In this document: piece after piece, positions 1-6,468 of the stretch
How positions within the stretch are numbered: the first letter of the stretch is position 1
Layout: each line of letters starts with the position of its first letter
Assembly (NCBI GenBank): GCA_023254445.1
Contig: JALRLN010000026.1
Location: forward strand, 1 to 13,648
Source: Candidatus Poseidoniaceae archaeon
GTDB taxonomy: Archaea > Thermoplasmatota > Poseidoniia > Poseidoniales > Poseidoniaceae
Reading direction: 5' to 3'
Length of the DNA stretch: 13,648 nt
Program-made: the position numbers and the translations under genes
Notes under the pieces: model-generated
Databases searched by the model: none
What the model saw: only the letters and a program-made list of their open reading frames with translations
Told to the model about the DNA's origin: nothing

Positions 1-598
1 CCTCGCTGGCGAGGCCGTTGTGGTTCGCGGCCAATTCAACGTGCCTGAGCAACCCGCTCGTTTGTTTGTCGTCGTGGACCCCGACGACCACATCCTCGAA
101 TTGGATGAGGAGGGCAACACCTGGAGCATCGATCTTGGTGCCGCCTCGACAGGCATGGGCGCGCTCATCGCCTCCATCGGTGGTGGAGCACTGCTCGTCG
201 TCGTCCTCCTCGGTCTCGTGCTTCGTCCGAAGCCCGAGGCTGAGGAACTCAAGGCCGCGATGCACGCCGAGTCACCAACACCGGCACCCGGACCAGCCAG
301 AGGGCCTCCACGGGGTCCACCTCGGGCCACATCTGCTCCTTCCGAAGCGAGCACGCCCCCCCAAGAAGCACCCGCCCTCGGCTCGGCCAACGCTGCCTTG
401 GACGCGCTCCTCCCCGCCGACCAGACCTCCGAATCGGCGGCCCGTGCCCAGCCCGTGGGCACCATCGTGGCCGACCATACCTCGCTTCCCGGTGGAGGCG
501 AATACAGGTACAGCGCAGAGCAGACGCTCTACGAAGGCCCCCACGATGTGGGGCAATGGCGCCTGCTTGACGACGGACGGTTCGAGCGTATCGCTTGA
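1..598 (+). CDS. C-terminal part of a membrane-anchored surface protein (CARDB-like domain, TM helix, cytoplasmic tail)
   Basis: The 5' end lies outside the window. The frame is open from the first complete codon (base 2) to TGA at 596-598, so the GTG at 20 is probably not the true start. The first ~45 visible residues read like the last strands of a CARDB/Ig-like extracellular domain (hydrophobic VVVDPDD, then ELDEEGNTW). A membrane helix follows (LIASIGGGALLVVVLLGLVL), then basic residues, so the rest should be cytoplasmic. The tail has a long Pro/Ala/Ser-rich linker and a short ordered-looking C-terminus (TLYEGP, then GQWRLLDDGRFERIA). Type I topology with the large domain outside is inferred. 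The protein's function is not recognisable from this fragment; adhesion or surface binding would suit CARDB-type proteins. Confidence 0.7.
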   Translation, partial: LAGEAVVVRGQFNVPEQPARLFVVVDPDDHILELDEEGNTWSIDLGAASTGMGALIASIGGGALLVVVLLGLVLRPKPEAEELKAAMHAESPTPAPGPARGPPRGPPRATSAPSEASTPPQEAPALGSANAALDALLPADQTSESAARAQPVGTIVADHTSLPGGGEYRYSAEQTLYEGPHDVGQWRLLDDGRFERIA

Positions 599-623
599 GC
601 CGTCGGGTTCTTGTGCGGGGGAC

Positions 624-628
624 GGTGA
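624..628 (+). promoter_or_regulatory. Shine-Dalgarno-like GGTGA for the GTG start at 638
   Basis: GGTGA complements the archaeal 16S 3' end and lies 9 nt before GTG 638. It supports that non-ATG start over the in-frame ATG at 719. Confidence 0.45.
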
Positions 629-637
629 ACCTGAGGC

Positions 638-1210
638 GTGAGCAACGATCTCCGGCGGGCCCTTGCCGTGCTGTTCCGGGACGGTCGCGCCATCGAAGCA
701 TCCGACCTCGCCCGTGAGATGGCCTTCGTCCACGGATGGCTCAGCATCGGTGACGCGGACACCGCCGTCATCAGGATGGTTGAGCAGGGGTGGTTGACGA
801 ACGAGGGCGCAGGCCTCGCACCCTCCGAAGCAACGGACAAGGTTCACCCTCCGCTTGGGTGGATGCCTCGTCCCTCGAACCTCCTCGAGCCTGAAGCGTG
901 GCACGCCCAAGCGCAGGCCGCCACCCCTGCTGCACCGCCGGAGGCGCCCACGGTGGCGGCCGAACGAACGGCGATTCCGACTGCGCCCGACGTCAGCGCT
1001 GCCACCGACCCACGCGCGCGTGTTGAGGGGCGCTTGGTCGGCTTCGTGGCCCGGTCATCCGGCCTGGAGCGGGACGAAGTCCTGCGACGCGCTCAGCGAA
1101 AGCAGCAGGCCCTCCGTCCGTGCACGTCCTGGCTCGCTCTCGCGTTGGTTGCACGTGAACAAGGGCTTGACATGGGGGCCATCGTCGAGGCCCTCAGCCC
1201 TTCTGCTTAG
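638..1210 (+). CDS. DUF2240-like archaeal protein
   Basis: 190 aa. The N-terminal ~75 residues (LRRALAVLFRDGRAIEASDL, later AVIRMVEQGWLTNEGAGLAPS) look like a small helical winged-helix-type unit. The C-terminal ~60 residues (GFVARSSGLERDEVLRRAQRKQQ, then ALALVAREQGLDM) match the pattern I know from the archaeal DUF2240 family, whose molecular function is unknown. Between them lies an Ala/Pro-rich linker (about residues 95-130) that is probably disordered. GTG at 638 is preferred because the N-terminal helix precedes the next Met and because GGTGA at 624-628 sits 9 nt upstream. It lies 39 nt behind the partial surface-protein gene and could be co-transcribed with it. Its TAG stop overlaps the TAA of the opposing exporter gene. 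Nothing in the sequence assigns a reaction. Confidence 0.72.
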   Translation: MSNDLRRALAVLFRDGRAIEASDLAREMAFVHGWLSIGDADTAVIRMVEQGWLTNEGAGLAPSEATDKVHPPLGWMPRPSNLLEPEAWHAQAQAATPAAPPEAPTVAAERTAIPTAPDVSAATDPRARVEGRLVGFVARSSGLERDEVLRRAQRKQQALRPCTSWLALALVAREQGLDMGAIVEALSPSA

Positions 1211-3771
1211 TCCTGAGCGTTGCGTCCCGTGGCCTCATCGGCCAGGTCAGCAAGCACCGGGAGCAGCACTAGGGACAGCAGCAAGGAAAAGCCAACCGTC
1301 ACCGCCGTGATCAGGCCGAAATCCCGAATGAGGGGCATCGGGGACGCCAACAGCACAAGGAAGCCGAGCGACGTTGTGGCGGCGGACATCACCAAGGCCA
1401 CGCCGGTGGTGGACATGGTGGACCGCATGGCGCTTCGGCGATCTCCCAACCGCTCCCGTTCGACCTCCATGCGTTGCCACATGTGGATGGAGAAATCGAT
1501 CCCGATGCCGAGGGTGAGGGCGGTCACCATCACCGTGAGCACGTTCCACTTCAATCCGAGAAGCACCATTGAGCCAACGACCCAAAGCGTCGAGAAGGCG
1601 ACGGGGGAGAGCACAACCAACGCAGGGACAAGACGCCTCGTCAACAGCAGGAGCACGAGGAACGAGACCCCAAGGGAAATCGCCGTCGACTTCAGTTGGG
1701 AGACGCTGAGGTTCTCAAGCACCGTTTCCAAGACCACAAGGTCACCCGTAACGTACACGACGGCATGGTCTTCGAAGTCATCGTTCAGACCTGAGGAGCC
1801 GTCAGGGCCGTCGACAAGTTCGTTGAAGCCCAGCACCACACGACGCGATTCTGCGGACGTTGAGGCTTCCACCCGGACCTCGTTTCTGAGATGGGTGACG
1901 GTGTCGCCGTCGAGCGCCACCGTTGCTTCAACCCGGTCGGCCCACGTGCGTCCCGTGAGGGGGTCCGCGACGGAGGCATTCCCCGCGAGTTCAATGAACG
2001 CAGGAGCAAAGTCCTGTCCGGGGGCATCGTCGATGGCGTACACTTCGCCGTTGTACAGTTCCAGCCCGTGCCGTCCCCCAAAGCCGTCGTCCTGGAGCAT
2101 GGCATCGCGAAGCACGGTGTACGGGCCGTCGTAGGACGGGGCACGAAGTGCTCCATCCGTACCCACAACGGCGCTGTCGGACTTGAGGTCGTTGTGCAGG
2201 AAGCGTAACTCATCGACCATCCTGCTGTCCATCGGGATGGTGCTGGCGCCATCCACGGGCTCCATCAAGAGGTACACGACCTTCCACCCTGCAGCCTCAT
2301 AGGACGTGTCAATCTCTGCCCTGACCTGCATCACGGGCAAATCATCGTCGAGGAAATCTGCGAGGTCAAATTCGGTTTCGAGCGAAAGAGCACCGACAAG
2401 GGAGGAGAGGCTCACAAGCACGGCCACGATGAGGATGGTCAACCGCTGGCCGTGCTGTACGTCCACCAGCCGCTCGCTGAACGCAGGCATCCGAAGCACC
2501 CCGGCCGAGGAGCGCTTTCCTCGTGCATCGACGACAACGTGCAATGCTCCCACCACCAGGGTGGAGGCAAGGAAGGCACACACGACGCCCAAGGCCAAGG
2601 CCACGCCAAAGGTCGCAATCGGAGGGAGCGGGGACACGGCATTCGCCAAAAACGCCGCGACCGTCGTCACCACGGCAAGGAGCAAGGGTGTGCTCAGTTT
2701 CCCGCAGGCGACCAACCATGCTTCGGCGGGGCTCTCATGGTCCTCTCGAATGGAGAGGTAGACCCGCTGCAGGTGAATGGAGTAGTCGATGCCGAGGCCG
2801 AGCACAAGCGGGGCGACGGCCACTTCCAGAGCGGTGAATTTGGCTCCGAAAAGGTTCAGCACGCCATAGGTCCAGATGAGCGCAACGCTCAGTCCAGCCA
2901 ACGGGAATCCGACGGCCGTGACGCTCCGGAACGCGAACGCAAGGACCACCACCACCACCAGAAGCGCGAGACCAATGAGCATCGTGAGGCCGTCGAAGGT
3001 CGCGTCGTCGATGTCGTTCGAAATCAGGTCAAGGGACACCGCGCTGTACGTCAAGGATGACCCTTCGCTGATCTCAGCGAGCGTGGTGCGGAGGGCGTCT
3101 TGAACCGCCTCGCGTTCCGAAATCGGAAGGTCGGGATTGATGTCCAAGACCCAAAGCGTGGAGGACGTGGTTGGAACAGGCACCCCTGACCCGTCCGAAA
3201 GCCAAGCGCACACGGGATCAATGTCGAGGTCGCTGTGCAGCATCGCGCTCGAGGCAAAGGTGGCGGCGGCGAGCAAGGCGTCCTCTTGGTTCAAGGAGCA
3301 GGTCGTCCCTTCCTCAAGGACAAGGTCCAGCAGCGTCGCCCAATCGTCAACCTCCGCCAACGTCGTCCCATTGGTCTGTTCCTCGAGGGCCACGTCGAGG
3401 GCGGTGACCGCCGTCGCCCAAGCCACCACCTGTGAAGCGGAAGAGGAGGCCATCAGGCTGTCCTGATCGTTCTTCATCGCCTTCAGGTGATCAAGGCTCA
3501 GCACGTTGGAGCCGTCATCGGCCACAACGTGAACGAACATCGGTCGACGTTCCGATGGAAACTGTTCGTGAATGCGGTCGTGTGCATCGATCGCATCGCT
3601 TTGTGGAGCGAACAAGTCGAGGTCCGTGTTGAACTCGGGAGGGTCGTTGACCAACGCCCCTGCCAACCCGAGGGTGAGCAGCACCGCTACGGCAAGGATG
3701 GGAACGGCGGCCTTGCCAAAGCCCGGTGCGGCACGGGCGGCGTAGACCTCAAGCCGCTCGGCGTCCATCAT
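1207..3771 (-). CDS. RND superfamily (MMPL/SSD-type) transporter, complete 12-TM protein
   Basis: About 854 aa with the internally duplicated RND layout. TM1 (about residues 22-40) is followed by a large external loop to about residue 260 and a bundle of hydrophobic helices to about 415. TM7 (about 444-463), a second external loop to about 690 and a second helix bundle follow. The TM4-type signature occurs twice, as GLGIDYSIH (about 325-333) and GIGIDFSIH (about 755-763). The acidic residue in it is the one associated with proton coupling in this superfamily. Family members export lipids, hopanoids or other hydrophobic molecules; the substrate here cannot be read. External loop 1 has only two cysteines (about 158 and 188), possibly a disulfide. 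An in-frame ATG at 3783 exists, but the ATGATG at 3771/3768 has a TATA-like box about 26 bp upstream and GGGTG 5 nt upstream. Confidence 0.9.
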   Translation of the reverse strand: MMDAERLEVYAARAAPGFGKAAVPILAVAVLLTLGLAGALVNDPPEFNTDLDLFAPQSDAIDAHDRIHEQFPSERRPMFVHVVADDGSNVLSLDHLKAMKNDQDSLMASSSASQVVAWATAVTALDVALEEQTNGTTLAEVDDWATLLDLVLEEGTTCSLNQEDALLAAATFASSAMLHSDLDIDPVCAWLSDGSGVPVPTTSSTLWVLDINPDLPISEREAVQDALRTTLAEISEGSSLTYSAVSLDLISNDIDDATFDGLTMLIGLALLVVVVVLAFAFRSVTAVGFPLAGLSVALIWTYGVLNLFGAKFTALEVAVAPLVLGLGIDYSIHLQRVYLSIREDHESPAEAWLVACGKLSTPLLLAVVTTVAAFLANAVSPLPPIATFGVALALGVVCAFLASTLVVGALHVVVDARGKRSSAGVLRMPAFSERLVDVQHGQRLTILIVAVLVSLSSLVGALSLETEFDLADFLDDDLPVMQVRAEIDTSYEAAGWKVVYLLMEPVDGASTIPMDSRMVDELRFLHNDLKSDSAVVGTDGALRAPSYDGPYTVLRDAMLQDDGFGGRHGLELYNGEVYAIDDAPGQDFAPAFIELAGNASVADPLTGRTWADRVEATVALDGDTVTHLRNEVRVEASTSAESRRVVLGFNELVDGPDGSSGLNDDFEDHAVVYVTGDLVVLETVLENLSVSQLKSTAISLGVSFLVLLLLTRRLVPALVVLSPVAFSTLWVVGSMVLLGLKWNVLTVMVTALTLGIGIDFSIHMWQRMEVERERLGDRRSAMRSTMSTTGVALVMSAATTSLGFLVLLASPMPLIRDFGLITAVTVGFSLLLSLVLLPVLADLADEATGRNAQD

Positions 3772-3790
3772 GCCGACACCCATCGGCCCG

Positions 3791-3799
3791 GTTCATAAG
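3791..3799 (-). promoter_or_regulatory. Possible TATA box for the RND exporter gene
   Basis: On the minus strand the sequence reads CTTATGAAC. Its centre lies about 24-27 bp upstream of the tandem ATGATG at 3771/3768, the spacing of an archaeal leaderless promoter. It is one of the few AT-rich stretches in the 104-bp gap shared with the divergent rpoL gene. Confidence 0.35.
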
Positions 3800-3875
3800 C
3801 GAACAGGCGAACGCGGGTCGAGGGCCCCGGTCCCGAAGCATTGAAAGCAGCCCGGCAGGTCGAACGGCCGGTCAC

Positions 3876-4127
3876 ATGGCAGTTAAGGTCCTCTTCCGCG
3901 AAGGCAACGAGCTGCGAATGCGCGTCACCGGCGAAGGTCACACCTCGCTCCAGATGCTTCGCGAGCGCTTGAACACGCACAGCGACATCGAGTATGCGAA
4001 CTACTTCCCCGGTCACCCTGAATTGGACGACCCGGAGTTCTACATCCGCACCACCGGAGCCGATCCCGCGACCGTGGTCAAGGACCTTGTCGCAGCGATT
4101 GCGGCGGAATTCAACGGTGCCCTCTGA
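3876..4127 (+). CDS. rpoL: DNA-directed RNA polymerase subunit L (Rpo11)
   Basis: 83 aa, the usual size of archaeal subunit L, the counterpart of eukaryotic Rpb11 and of part of the bacterial alpha dimer. It pairs with subunit D to nucleate RNA polymerase assembly. Visible family features are GEGHTSLQMLRERLN (residues 20-34; family GEDHTLxNLLR), then YANYFPGHPELDDPEFYIRT (40-59; family HPLLDDPxxxIRT), and a C-terminal amphipathic helix ending EFNGAL. The frame is open upstream to 3726, but homologues begin close to MAVKVLFREG, so ATG 3876 is used. No strong SD is seen; a weak AT-rich TTGAAAGC at 3841-3848 could belong to its promoter. truD follows after 13 nt, so the two are probably co-transcribed. 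Confidence 0.93.
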   Translation: MAVKVLFREGNELRMRVTGEGHTSLQMLRERLNTHSDIEYANYFPGHPELDDPEFYIRTTGADPATVVKDLVAAIAAEFNGAL

Positions 4128-4132
4128 GGAGG
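4126..4132 (+). promoter_or_regulatory. Shine-Dalgarno GAGGAGG of truD
   Basis: GAGGAGG overlaps the rpoL stop codon (TGA, 4125-4127) and lies 8 nt before ATG 4141. It fixes the truD start and suggests that rpoL and truD translation is coupled on one mRNA. Confidence 0.7.
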
Positions 4133-4140
4133 CGCACCGC

Positions 4141-5547
4141 ATGGACCGCACCACGAGCGACCATGCAGAAGCGATTGGGTTGGTCGGATTCGCCACCGGA
4201 TTGCAAGGCATCGGCGGACTGGTCAAAACCCGTGTCGAAGACTTTCGGGTCGAGGAGCAAGCTACGAAATTGAACCTCGACCAGCGAGGTCGCTTCACGG
4301 CTGCACGCATCACCTTGCGCAATTGGGAAACCAACCGCTTCATCACGCGCATGGCGGCAGCGCTTGGGATCCCAAAGGAGCGCGTGTTCTTCGCCGGGAC
4401 GAAGGACAAGCGCGCCGTGACCCGGCAGCTGTTCATCATCGACGCGCCTGCCAACAAGGTCGCTGGCCTTGACCTCGCGGACGTGGACGTGGAGGTCCTT
4501 GGCCGAACCCATCAGAAAATCGGCTTTGGCAACCATCGAGGCAATCGATTCACCATCACGGTCCGAGGGTGTGCACACCAAGACGGCACCCCCATGACGG
4601 AGACGGAGGCGCTTGCGGAGGTCGAAGCCATTCGGACGTCCCTCGAGGCATCGCTTGGCCCTGAACGGTTTCCAAACTGGATCGGGCCGCAACGTTTCGG
4701 CTCCGGTCGGCCCGTGACGCCAGTCGTGGGCCGGCACGTCATCGCCGGTGATTTCCAAGCCGCCGTGATGGCGTACCTCTCCATGCCGGGAGCGGACGAA
4801 GCAGAGGATGCCGCCACGTTTCGCCGGCGCATTCGTGATGAAGGGGTGACCGAGGAAGTCATTGGGGCATGCCCCGATTGGATGGACTTTGAGCGCCGCA
4901 TGGCGAGCCACCTCCTTGAGCGGCCCGACGACCATGTCGGCGCCTTCCGAAAGTTGCCCAACAACCTGCAACTCATGACCGTGCATGCCCTTCAATCGGT
5001 CGTGTTCAACCGAGCGCTGCACGCTCGCATCGAAGCAGGGCTGCCCCTTTCGGAACCCGTCGAAGGCGACCTTGTTGGGATCGTGGACGAGCGAGGTCAA
5101 CTTGAATCCAAGGGCATCGTTGAGGTCGAGGCGCGGACGGCCAGCCGCATTGCGAGGAACTGCAGGCTTGGTCGCCTGACCGTGACCGGCCCCCTGCCCG
5201 GCCAAGACATCGGCGTCGCCGGAGGAACCCCTGGGGCCATCGAGCAGGGCGTCATCGACGCCATGGACCTCAACGGCGTGGAGTGGAGGGTCGAAGCCAT
5301 CCCGCGGCTATCCACAAAAGGGGCCCGTCGCGCCCTCGTCACAGGATTCGAGGAATTCACCTGCGAGTCCGTCCCGAAAGCCAGCGACGGCACCCTCGAC
5401 GGACGATGGAGCGAGGGGCCACGCGAAGGGGACCGGTGGCATCCTGATGGCGCCTGCCTCAAGTTTCGATTCACGCTCTCCAGTGGCGCCTACGCCACAA
5501 CCTTGCTCAGGGAATTCATGATGGCCCCCTTGGACCACCTTGGTTGA
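4141..5547 (+). CDS. truD: tRNA pseudouridine synthase TruD (Pus7 family)
   Basis: 468 aa, within the usual archaeal TruD range and longer than bacterial TruD because of the larger insertion in the TRUD domain. It isomerises uridine to pseudouridine in tRNA (U13 in the family; archaeal/eukaryotic Pus7 members also modify position 35 of pre-tRNA-Tyr). The catalytic motif FFAGTKDKRAVTRQ is at about residues 83-96, with Asp89 as the expected nucleophile. Other family blocks are VEDFRVEE near residue 32, GNRFTITVRG near 136-145, FPNWIGPQRFG (177-187, family NYFGxQRFG) and the C-terminal SSGAYATTLLREFM. ATG 4141 is chosen because of the SD 8 nt upstream and because TruD proteins start shortly before this first beta strand. 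It is the second gene of an rpoL-truD unit. Confidence 0.95.
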   Translation: MDRTTSDHAEAIGLVGFATGLQGIGGLVKTRVEDFRVEEQATKLNLDQRGRFTAARITLRNWETNRFITRMAAALGIPKERVFFAGTKDKRAVTRQLFIIDAPANKVAGLDLADVDVEVLGRTHQKIGFGNHRGNRFTITVRGCAHQDGTPMTETEALAEVEAIRTSLEASLGPERFPNWIGPQRFGSGRPVTPVVGRHVIAGDFQAAVMAYLSMPGADEAEDAATFRRRIRDEGVTEEVIGACPDWMDFERRMASHLLERPDDHVGAFRKLPNNLQLMTVHALQSVVFNRALHARIEAGLPLSEPVEGDLVGIVDERGQLESKGIVEVEARTASRIARNCRLGRLTVTGPLPGQDIGVAGGTPGAIEQGVIDAMDLNGVEWRVEAIPRLSTKGARRALVTGFEEFTCESVPKASDGTLDGRWSEGPREGDRWHPDGACLKFRFTLSSGAYATTLLREFMMAPLDHLG

Positions 5548-5624
5548 ACCGATTCACCCACAGAACGGCCAAGCTGCTGGTGCGGCCCCGGAGGGCCAAC
5601 GCAATACGCCGGGTTGGTGGTTGA

Positions 5625-5897
5625 TCAAATCAAGCCCATCGAAAGGACTTCGATTTCACCCACACCGTGGATTTCGGCCATCTTCGCCTCAAAGGCGTCC
5701 GGGAGACCGGGTCCGTCGTTCATCTTCACGTGAACTTGAACAAACTTGAGGCCGAAGGCAAGGGGCTTGATTTCCACGGCTTGGACATCGTATACGTCGT
5801 CAGCAAGGCCGAGCACCGTGGAGGCAATGGCCTCCGGGTCGACGTCTTCAACTTCGGTGTGCGGGTTGACCTTGTACGTCATCACAACTTCGCCCAT
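5625..5897 (-). CDS. ef1b: Translation elongation factor 1-beta (aEF-1 beta)
   Basis: 90 aa, the standard length of the archaeal nucleotide exchange factor that reloads EF-1 alpha with GTP. It shows the MGEVVMTYKVNP start, the helix after EDVDPEAI, the VQAVEIKPLAFGLKFVQVHV core and the C-terminal GVGEIEVLSMGLI strand of the EF1B guanine-exchange fold. ATG also occurs at 5900, but GAGGTGA at 5902-5908 then leaves only 1 nt of spacing. The second ATG (5897) gives 4 nt and matches the family's usual MG start. It is the last gene of a minus-strand cluster, 9 nt after the Zn-ribbon gene, an arrangement common in archaea. Confidence 0.95.
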   Translation of the reverse strand: MGEVVMTYKVNPHTEVEDVDPEAIASTVLGLADDVYDVQAVEIKPLAFGLKFVQVHVKMNDGPGLPDAFEAKMAEIHGVGEIEVLSMGLI

Positions 5898-5901
5898 CAT
5901 C

Positions 5902-5908
5902 TCACCTC
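5902..5908 (-). promoter_or_regulatory. Shine-Dalgarno GAGGTGA of aEF-1 beta
   Basis: It overlaps the Zn-ribbon gene's TGA stop (5909-5907). Spacing is 4 nt to ATG 5897 but only 1 nt to ATG 5900, so it decides the start and implies coupling with the upstream gene. Confidence 0.6.
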
Positions 5909-6074
5909 AGGGTCCTTGGAAGGAGCAGGAGGGGCACTTGTAGAGCACCCCTTGGTTCCGGCTGCGGGGGCTGCGGCCAATGGCAGTGCCGCAGCCGGGG
6001 CAGGGGAAACTGGTGGAACCGCTGTCGGTGAGCGGGACGCCGGACGTCGTGCAGGTCGTGGCCCTCTCGGTCAT
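5907..6074 (-). CDS. Small Zn-ribbon protein of the HVO_2753/COG2888 type
   Basis: 55 aa. The translation begins MTERATTCTTSGVPL and continues FPCPGCGTAIGRS and YKCPSCSFQGP. The four Cys of the two CPxC knuckles (25, 28, 47, 50), plus Cys8, give a zinc-ribbon pattern like the short archaeal proteins annotated as DUF1610/COG2888 (predicted RNA-binding, translation-linked). The Haloferax member HVO_2753 is a structurally characterised zinc-finger micro-protein. Its place directly upstream of aEF-1 beta is the classic archaeal context. ATG also occurs at 6077; GAGGTGG at 6079-6085 is 4 nt from ATG 6074 but 1 nt from 6077, so the second is chosen. An RNA or ribosome role is inferred from context and family. 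Confidence 0.9.
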   Translation of the reverse strand: MTERATTCTTSGVPLTDSGSTSFPCPGCGTAIGRSPRSRNQGVLYKCPSCSFQGP

Positions 6075-6078
6075 CATT

Positions 6079-6085
6079 CCACCTC
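6079..6085 (-). promoter_or_regulatory. Shine-Dalgarno GAGGTGG of the Zn-ribbon gene
   Basis: GAGGTGG sits 4 nt upstream of ATG 6074 and 1 nt from ATG 6077, the same geometry as at aEF-1 beta. It favours the second of two tandem ATGs. Confidence 0.55.
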
Positions 6086-6111
6086 GGATGCCTCGGCCAC
6101 GGCTCCCCCCT

Positions 6112-6119
6112 CTTTATGC
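6112..6119 (-). promoter_or_regulatory. Possible internal TATA box ahead of the Zn-ribbon and aEF-1 beta genes
   Basis: On the minus strand GCATAAAGA overlaps the stop codon of the OB-fold gene. It lies about 42 bp before ATG 6074, so a start site about 26 bp downstream would leave a short leader that includes the SD. This could give the two highly expressed translation genes their own promoter. Confidence 0.3.
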
Positions 6120-6440
6120 TTGCTTAGACGAAAGGGGTGCATCGAGGACCACGAGGCGGCCATGCCTCCCTGTGCTGACCACCAGGGAGCCATCGCGTTC
6201 CCGGCACCATCCTCGGAGCAGGCGGATGGACGTACCAGGAGCGACACGATCGACGTCGTCCCCCCACAACACAAGACCGACGACACCAGTGTTGTCTCGG
6301 GCACACGCTGCAGCCATGGGACCAGTGAACTTGTCTCCGGCCACCATTCGGCGTGGATACCGTCGAAGGACAATGAGGTCCAGCCGGTTTACTGGGCGGT
6401 CTGGCTGAAGATCAACAACGCGCATTCGAGGGGAGGCCAT
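6114..6440 (-). CDS. Small OB-fold (SSB/RPA-like) nucleic-acid-binding protein
   Basis: 108 aa from ATG 6440. The pattern is that of single-domain archaeal SSB-type OB folds: an N-terminal MRVVDLQPDRPVNRLDLIVL strand region, GVVGLVLWGDDVDRVAPGTSIRL in the middle (family: gxixxxLWgdxaxxvkxGdvv), then GWCRERDGSLVVSTGRHGRLVVL. The region between strands 1 and 3 (about 30-48) is short and contains RRMVAGDKF rather than the usual acidic/aromatic loop. The next in-frame ATG at 6425 (MRVVDL) is a plausible alternative start; the frame also stays open upstream into rlmE. It lies 28 nt after rlmE and 39 nt before the Zn-ribbon gene on the same strand. It may bind RNA or ssDNA; the neighbours suggest RNA or ribosome work, but that is inference. 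Confidence 0.72.
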   Translation of the reverse strand: MASPRMRVVDLQPDRPVNRLDLIVLRRYPRRMVAGDKFTGPMAAACARDNTGVVGLVLWGDDVDRVAPGTSIRLLRGWCRERDGSLVVSTGRHGRLVVLDAPLSSKQA

Positions 6441-6468
6441 GTTCGGCCACGTCCGACCTTTACCCTCT

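Noticed and set aside
1220..2134. Plus-strand open frame of 304 codons
   Set aside because: Antisense to the RND exporter; Ser/Thr/Arg-rich translation with no motif.
4111..5205. Minus-strand open frame of 364 codons
   Set aside because: Antisense to truD, whose motifs run the whole length; no domain or plausible start context.
5584..5597. GGCCC-CGGA-GGGCC hairpin between convergent truD and aEF-1 beta as a terminator
   Set aside because: The stem is only 5 bp and no T-tract follows on either strand; short GC stems are common by chance in this DNA.
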